The notes under the pieces were generated by a model. It did no database searches. It was not told the DNA's origin and saw nothing but the letters and a program-made list of their open reading frames with translations. A stretch of 7,953 bases of DNA from NCBI GenBank assembly GCA_023421635.1, contig JAEZSU010000177.1, positions 1 to 7,953 of the forward strand, given 5' to 3'. A program made the translations under genes and the position numbers. This DNA is from Actinomycetes bacterium. Lineage in GTDB: Bacteria > Actinomycetota > Actinomycetes > Actinomycetales > Microbacteriaceae. Positions 5,999 through 7,953 of the stretch are shown one piece after another. Each line of letters opens with the position of its first letter. Within the stretch, counting starts at the first letter, position 1.

Positions 5999-6883
5999 AT
6001 GTCTCACAAGCCCTTTAAGGCCGTGATCCCTGCCGCGGGCCTCGGTACCAGGTTCCTGCCGGCGACGAAGGCGATGCCGAAGGAGATGCTGCCGGTCGTC
6101 GACAAACCCGCGATCCAGTACGTCGTCGAAGAAGCCGCGAAAGCCGGCATCCAGGACGTCCTCATCATCCTCGGCCGCAACAAGAACAACATCGCCAACC
6201 ACTTCGACGCGATGCCCGAACTCGAGCAGAAGCTGCGCGAGAAGGGCGACGACGACAAGCTGAGCAAGGTCGAACGGGCCTCCGAGCTCGCCGACGTGCA
6301 CATGGTGCGCCAGGGCGAGCCCAAGGGTCTCGGCCACGCCGTGCTCCGCGCCGAGGCGCACGTGGGCGACCACCCGTTCGCGGTGCTGCTCGGCGACGAC
6401 CTCATCGACGAGCGCGACCCGCTGCTGCCGACCATGCTGGCCGAGTACGACAAGCGCGGCGCGGCCGTGATCGCCCTCATGGAGGTCGACCCCGAGCACA
6501 TCCACCTGTACGGTGTCGCCGAGGTCGAGCCCACCGACACCGACGGCGTCGTGAAGGTCACCGGCCTCGTCGAGAAGCCGGCCCGCGAGGACGCACCCTC
6601 CAACCTCGCGATCATCGGCCGCTACGTGCTCGGCCCCGACGTGTTCCCGGTGCTCGAGCGCACCGAACCCGGCAAGGGCGGCGAGATCCAGCTGACCGAC
6701 GCGCTGCAGGAGCTCGCGGGCGACCCGGAGAAGGGCGTCTACGGCGTCGTGTTCCGCGGCCGTCGCTACGACACCGGCGACAAGCTGGACTACATCAAGG
6801 CGATCGTGCAGCTCGCGAGCGACCGCGACGATCTGGGTCCGGACCTTCGTCCGTGGCTGAAGGACTTCGCCGCAGGGCTCTGA
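5999..6883 (+). CDS. galU: UTP-glucose-1-phosphate uridylyltransferase
   Basis: A 294-residue cytoplasmic nucleotidyltransferase making UDP-glucose and pyrophosphate from UTP and glucose 1-phosphate, the sugar donor for cell-surface polysaccharides, glycolipids and galactose metabolism. The N-terminal nucleotide-binding signature AVIPAAGLGTRFLPATK (8-24) and KEMLPVVDKPAIQYVVEE (28-45) are typical of GalU. It also has GLGHAVL (110-116), the metal-site LLGDDLID (130-137), LVEKP (190-194), GRYVL (207-211), GGEIQLTDA (227-235) and YDTGDKLDYIKA (257-268). Length is within the bacterial GalU range and nothing looks altered. The ATG at 5999 is the family start, with a -10 box six bases upstream. The RimJ-like gene begins five bases after its stop, so both are probably on one transcript. 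Confidence 0.97.
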   Translation: MSHKPFKAVIPAAGLGTRFLPATKAMPKEMLPVVDKPAIQYVVEEAAKAGIQDVLIILGRNKNNIANHFDAMPELEQKLREKGDDDKLSKVERASELADVHMVRQGEPKGLGHAVLRAEAHVGDHPFAVLLGDDLIDERDPLLPTMLAEYDKRGAAVIALMEVDPEHIHLYGVAEVEPTDTDGVVKVTGLVEKPAREDAPSNLAIIGRYVLGPDVFPVLERTEPGKGGEIQLTDALQELAGDPEKGVYGVVFRGRRYDTGDKLDYIKAIVQLASDRDDLGPDLRPWLKDFAAGL

Positions 6884-6888
6884 ACCAG

Positions 6889-7521
6889 ATGGACCTGAGC
6901 GTTCCGCGAGAACACGGACCCGTCGGCATCCGGCTGGTCCGCAACCGCGACGCGCGGCCGCTGCAGGACCACCTGATGCACAACCGGGCATGGCTGGAGC
7001 GCTGGGAGGCGACCAGCCCCGACGGCCCGGTGTCGCTCGACATGCGCCTTGGCATCCGGCGCCTGCTGCAGCAGTACCGTGACGGCGGCGGCGTGCCCCT
7101 GGTGATGGAGTACGAGGGGGCGGTCGTCGGACAGCTCAACGTGTGGGGCATCGCCCGCGGCTCGCTCTCCTCGGCGACGATCGGCTACTGGATCGCGCAG
7201 GAGTACGCCGGCCGCGACATCACGCCCACCGCCGTGGCGCTCGCGACCGACCTCTGCTTCACCGACCTTCGGCTGCACCGGATGGAGATCTGCATCCGGC
7301 CGGAGAACCACGCGAGCCTGCGGGTCGTGCAGAAGCTCGGGTTCCAGTACGAGGGGCTCCGCCGCCGCTACATCCACATCGACGGCGACTGGCGCGACCA
7401 CTACGCGTTCGCGCTCGTGCGGGAGGACGTGCCCTACGGTGTCCTCACCCGGTGGGTCACCGGACAGGCCCCGCGCCACGCCGCCGACATCCCGGAACAG
7501 GACCGCCGGCAGGGCGTCTGA
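6889..7521 (+). CDS. RimJ/RimL-type GNAT N-acetyltransferase
   Basis: A 210-residue GNAT-fold protein of the type that acetylates N-terminal Ala or Ser of ribosomal proteins (RimJ on S5, RimL on L7/L12) using acetyl-CoA; the real substrate here is not known. Evidence includes IRLVRNRDARPL (14-25), GQLNVWGI (81-88), IGYWIAQEYAGRDITPTAVAL (98-118, acetyl-CoA pyrophosphate loop), LHRMEICIRPENHASLRVVQKLGF (129-152, with the Asn and Ser typical of the family) and RDHYAFALVRED (169-180). In the acetyl-CoA loop the usual AGRG reads AGRD, with Asp110 for the second Gly; this may weaken binding or be tolerated. The ATG at 6889 is five bases after the galU stop; the in-frame GTG at 6853 lies inside galU and is less likely. 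No strong ribosome binding site is seen, so coupling to galU is probable. Confidence 0.9.
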   Translation: MDLSVPREHGPVGIRLVRNRDARPLQDHLMHNRAWLERWEATSPDGPVSLDMRLGIRRLLQQYRDGGGVPLVMEYEGAVVGQLNVWGIARGSLSSATIGYWIAQEYAGRDITPTAVALATDLCFTDLRLHRMEICIRPENHASLRVVQKLGFQYEGLRRRYIHIDGDWRDHYAFALVREDVPYGVLTRWVTGQAPRHAADIPEQDRRQGV

Positions 7522-7541
7522 GGCGCTCTCGCGACGCCTCA
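7519..7541 (+). terminator. Possible hairpin terminator after the acetyltransferase gene
   Basis: TGAGGCG (7519-7525) and CGCCTCA (7535-7541) form a perfect seven-pair stem with a nine-base loop, starting at the stop codon. No T-run follows. Like the hairpin at 4574-4598 it begins with the stop codon itself. It could end the galU-acetyltransferase transcript before the next promoter at 7611. Confidence 0.35.
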
Positions 7542-7610
7542 CCGTGCTGCATCCGGGGCAACCCGGCGCGACACGCGGGCGCCGGTTGGGTCGAACGCGG
7601 GCGCGTCCCC

Positions 7611-7616
7611 TACCGT
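7611..7616 (+). promoter_or_regulatory. Leaderless promoter -10 box (TACCGT) of the last gene
   Basis: TACCGT is followed by exactly seven bases and the ATG at 7624, the same geometry as the cyclo-ligase promoter. A possible -35, TTGGGT at 7586-7591, has a 19-base spacer, which is long. No ribosome binding site is present between box and start, so leaderless translation is expected. Confidence 0.6.
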
Positions 7617-7623
7617 GGTCCCC

Positions 7624-7953
7624 ATGGGCGGGCAGATCTGGGGCGGCGGTGTGATCGTCCTCGTCGCCGTCGCACTCTGGATGCTGTACCTGCTGCCCTC
7701 CTGGCACAGCCGTCATCAGTACAACGCGGCCGAACGCAACGCGGTCCGGCTCAACCAGGCCCTGCGGGTGCTCGCCGAGACGAGCGAGACCCCGGAGGAG
7801 GTGCGGCTCGAACTCAACGCCCGCACCGCCCTGGCCCAGCAGCGACTCGCACGCCAGACCCTCGCCGAGCGCGAGCAGGCAGAGCTGGCGCAGGCGCGCG
7901 CGGAGCTCGCCGCCGCGCGCGCGAAAGCCGCGGCCGACCGTGAGGCCGCAGAG
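7624..7953 (+). CDS. Membrane-anchored coiled-coil protein of unknown function, 3' end cut by window edge
   Basis: 110 codons are visible and open to the right edge. The first ~26 residues (MGGQIWGGG, then VIVLVAVALWMLYLLPSW at 10-27) form one transmembrane helix or uncleaved signal anchor with very few residues before it. A polar juxtamembrane stretch, HSRHQYNAAERNAVRLNQAL (28-47), and then a long Ala/Glu/Arg/Gln-rich helix from ~60 to the edge, with heptad-like Leu/Ala spacing, point to a cytoplasmic coiled coil. I recall similar single-pass proteins downstream of rimJ-like genes in Microbacteriaceae, without an assigned function. The clean start and leaderless promoter support a real gene. 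It may scaffold envelope or division proteins, but that is only a guess from the shape. Confidence 0.8.
   Translation, partial: MGGQIWGGGVIVLVAVALWMLYLLPSWHSRHQYNAAERNAVRLNQALRVLAETSETPEEVRLELNARTALAQQRLARQTLAEREQAELAQARAELAAARAKAAADREAAE

Noticed and set aside
5947..6000. Longer cyclo-ligase starting at 6000
   Set aside because: It would include the -10 box and the intergenic region in the coding sequence, and family members start near MPDLVDDAKR.
5333..6991. Upstream extension of the FmdB frame across the cyclo-ligase and galU (647 codons in total)
   Set aside because: The extension lies opposite galU and in another frame of the cyclo-ligase. The FmdB family start at 5332 and its ribosome binding site explain the gene.
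7143..7943. 266-codon plus-strand ORF spanning the acetyltransferase and the last gene
   Set aside because: Arg/Pro/Gly-rich frame-shadow crossing a terminator and a promoter. Both underlying genes are well supported in other frames.

Overview
The window reads as chromosomal DNA from a high-GC actinobacterium, most likely Microbacterium or a close relative in the Microbacteriaceae. Three things suggest this: the very strong G/C preference at third codon positions, several leaderless TAnnnT promoters sitting 6-7 bases before a start codon, and the gene order 5-formyltetrahydrofolate cyclo-ligase / FmdB / mscL divergent from galU and a RimJ-like acetyltransferase. The lineage is inferred from memory of these families. 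No search was run. I saw no insertion sequence, prophage, CRISPR array, tRNA or rRNA gene.

Left part (1-4576). A minus-strand gene, cut by the left edge, encodes an O6-alkylguanine-DNA alkyltransferase-fold protein in which the acceptor cysteine of the PCHR motif is valine. Divergent from it is a 1218-residue protein with the layout of a large SF1 (DUF4011/Upf1-like) helicase plus a C-terminal restriction-endonuclease-like domain. Its Walker A lysine, Walker B Asp-Glu pair and motif III glutamine are all substituted, and the nuclease-like domain also looks stripped of acidic residues. A 60-residue, highly charged small protein overlaps its stop codon and is probably translationally coupled. 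This block, a non-catalytic alkyl-lesion-binding candidate next to a full-length apparent pseudo-helicase with a small partner, is the most unusual part of the window.

Middle part (4574-5946). A compact hairpin spans the stop codons of two convergent genes. Beyond it lies a three-gene minus-strand operon, read right to left: 5-formyltetrahydrofolate cyclo-ligase (one-carbon/folate metabolism), a small FmdB-type zinc-ribbon protein, and the large-conductance mechanosensitive channel MscL.

Right part (5947-7953). A 52-bp divergent intergenic region carries back-to-back leaderless promoters. galU (UTP-glucose-1-phosphate uridylyltransferase, for UDP-glucose and envelope polysaccharides) runs rightward and is followed five bases later by a RimJ/RimL-type GNAT N-acetyltransferase. 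After a possible terminator and another leaderless promoter comes the start of a membrane-anchored coiled-coil protein, cut by the right edge. These right-hand genes look like ordinary, conserved housekeeping loci.
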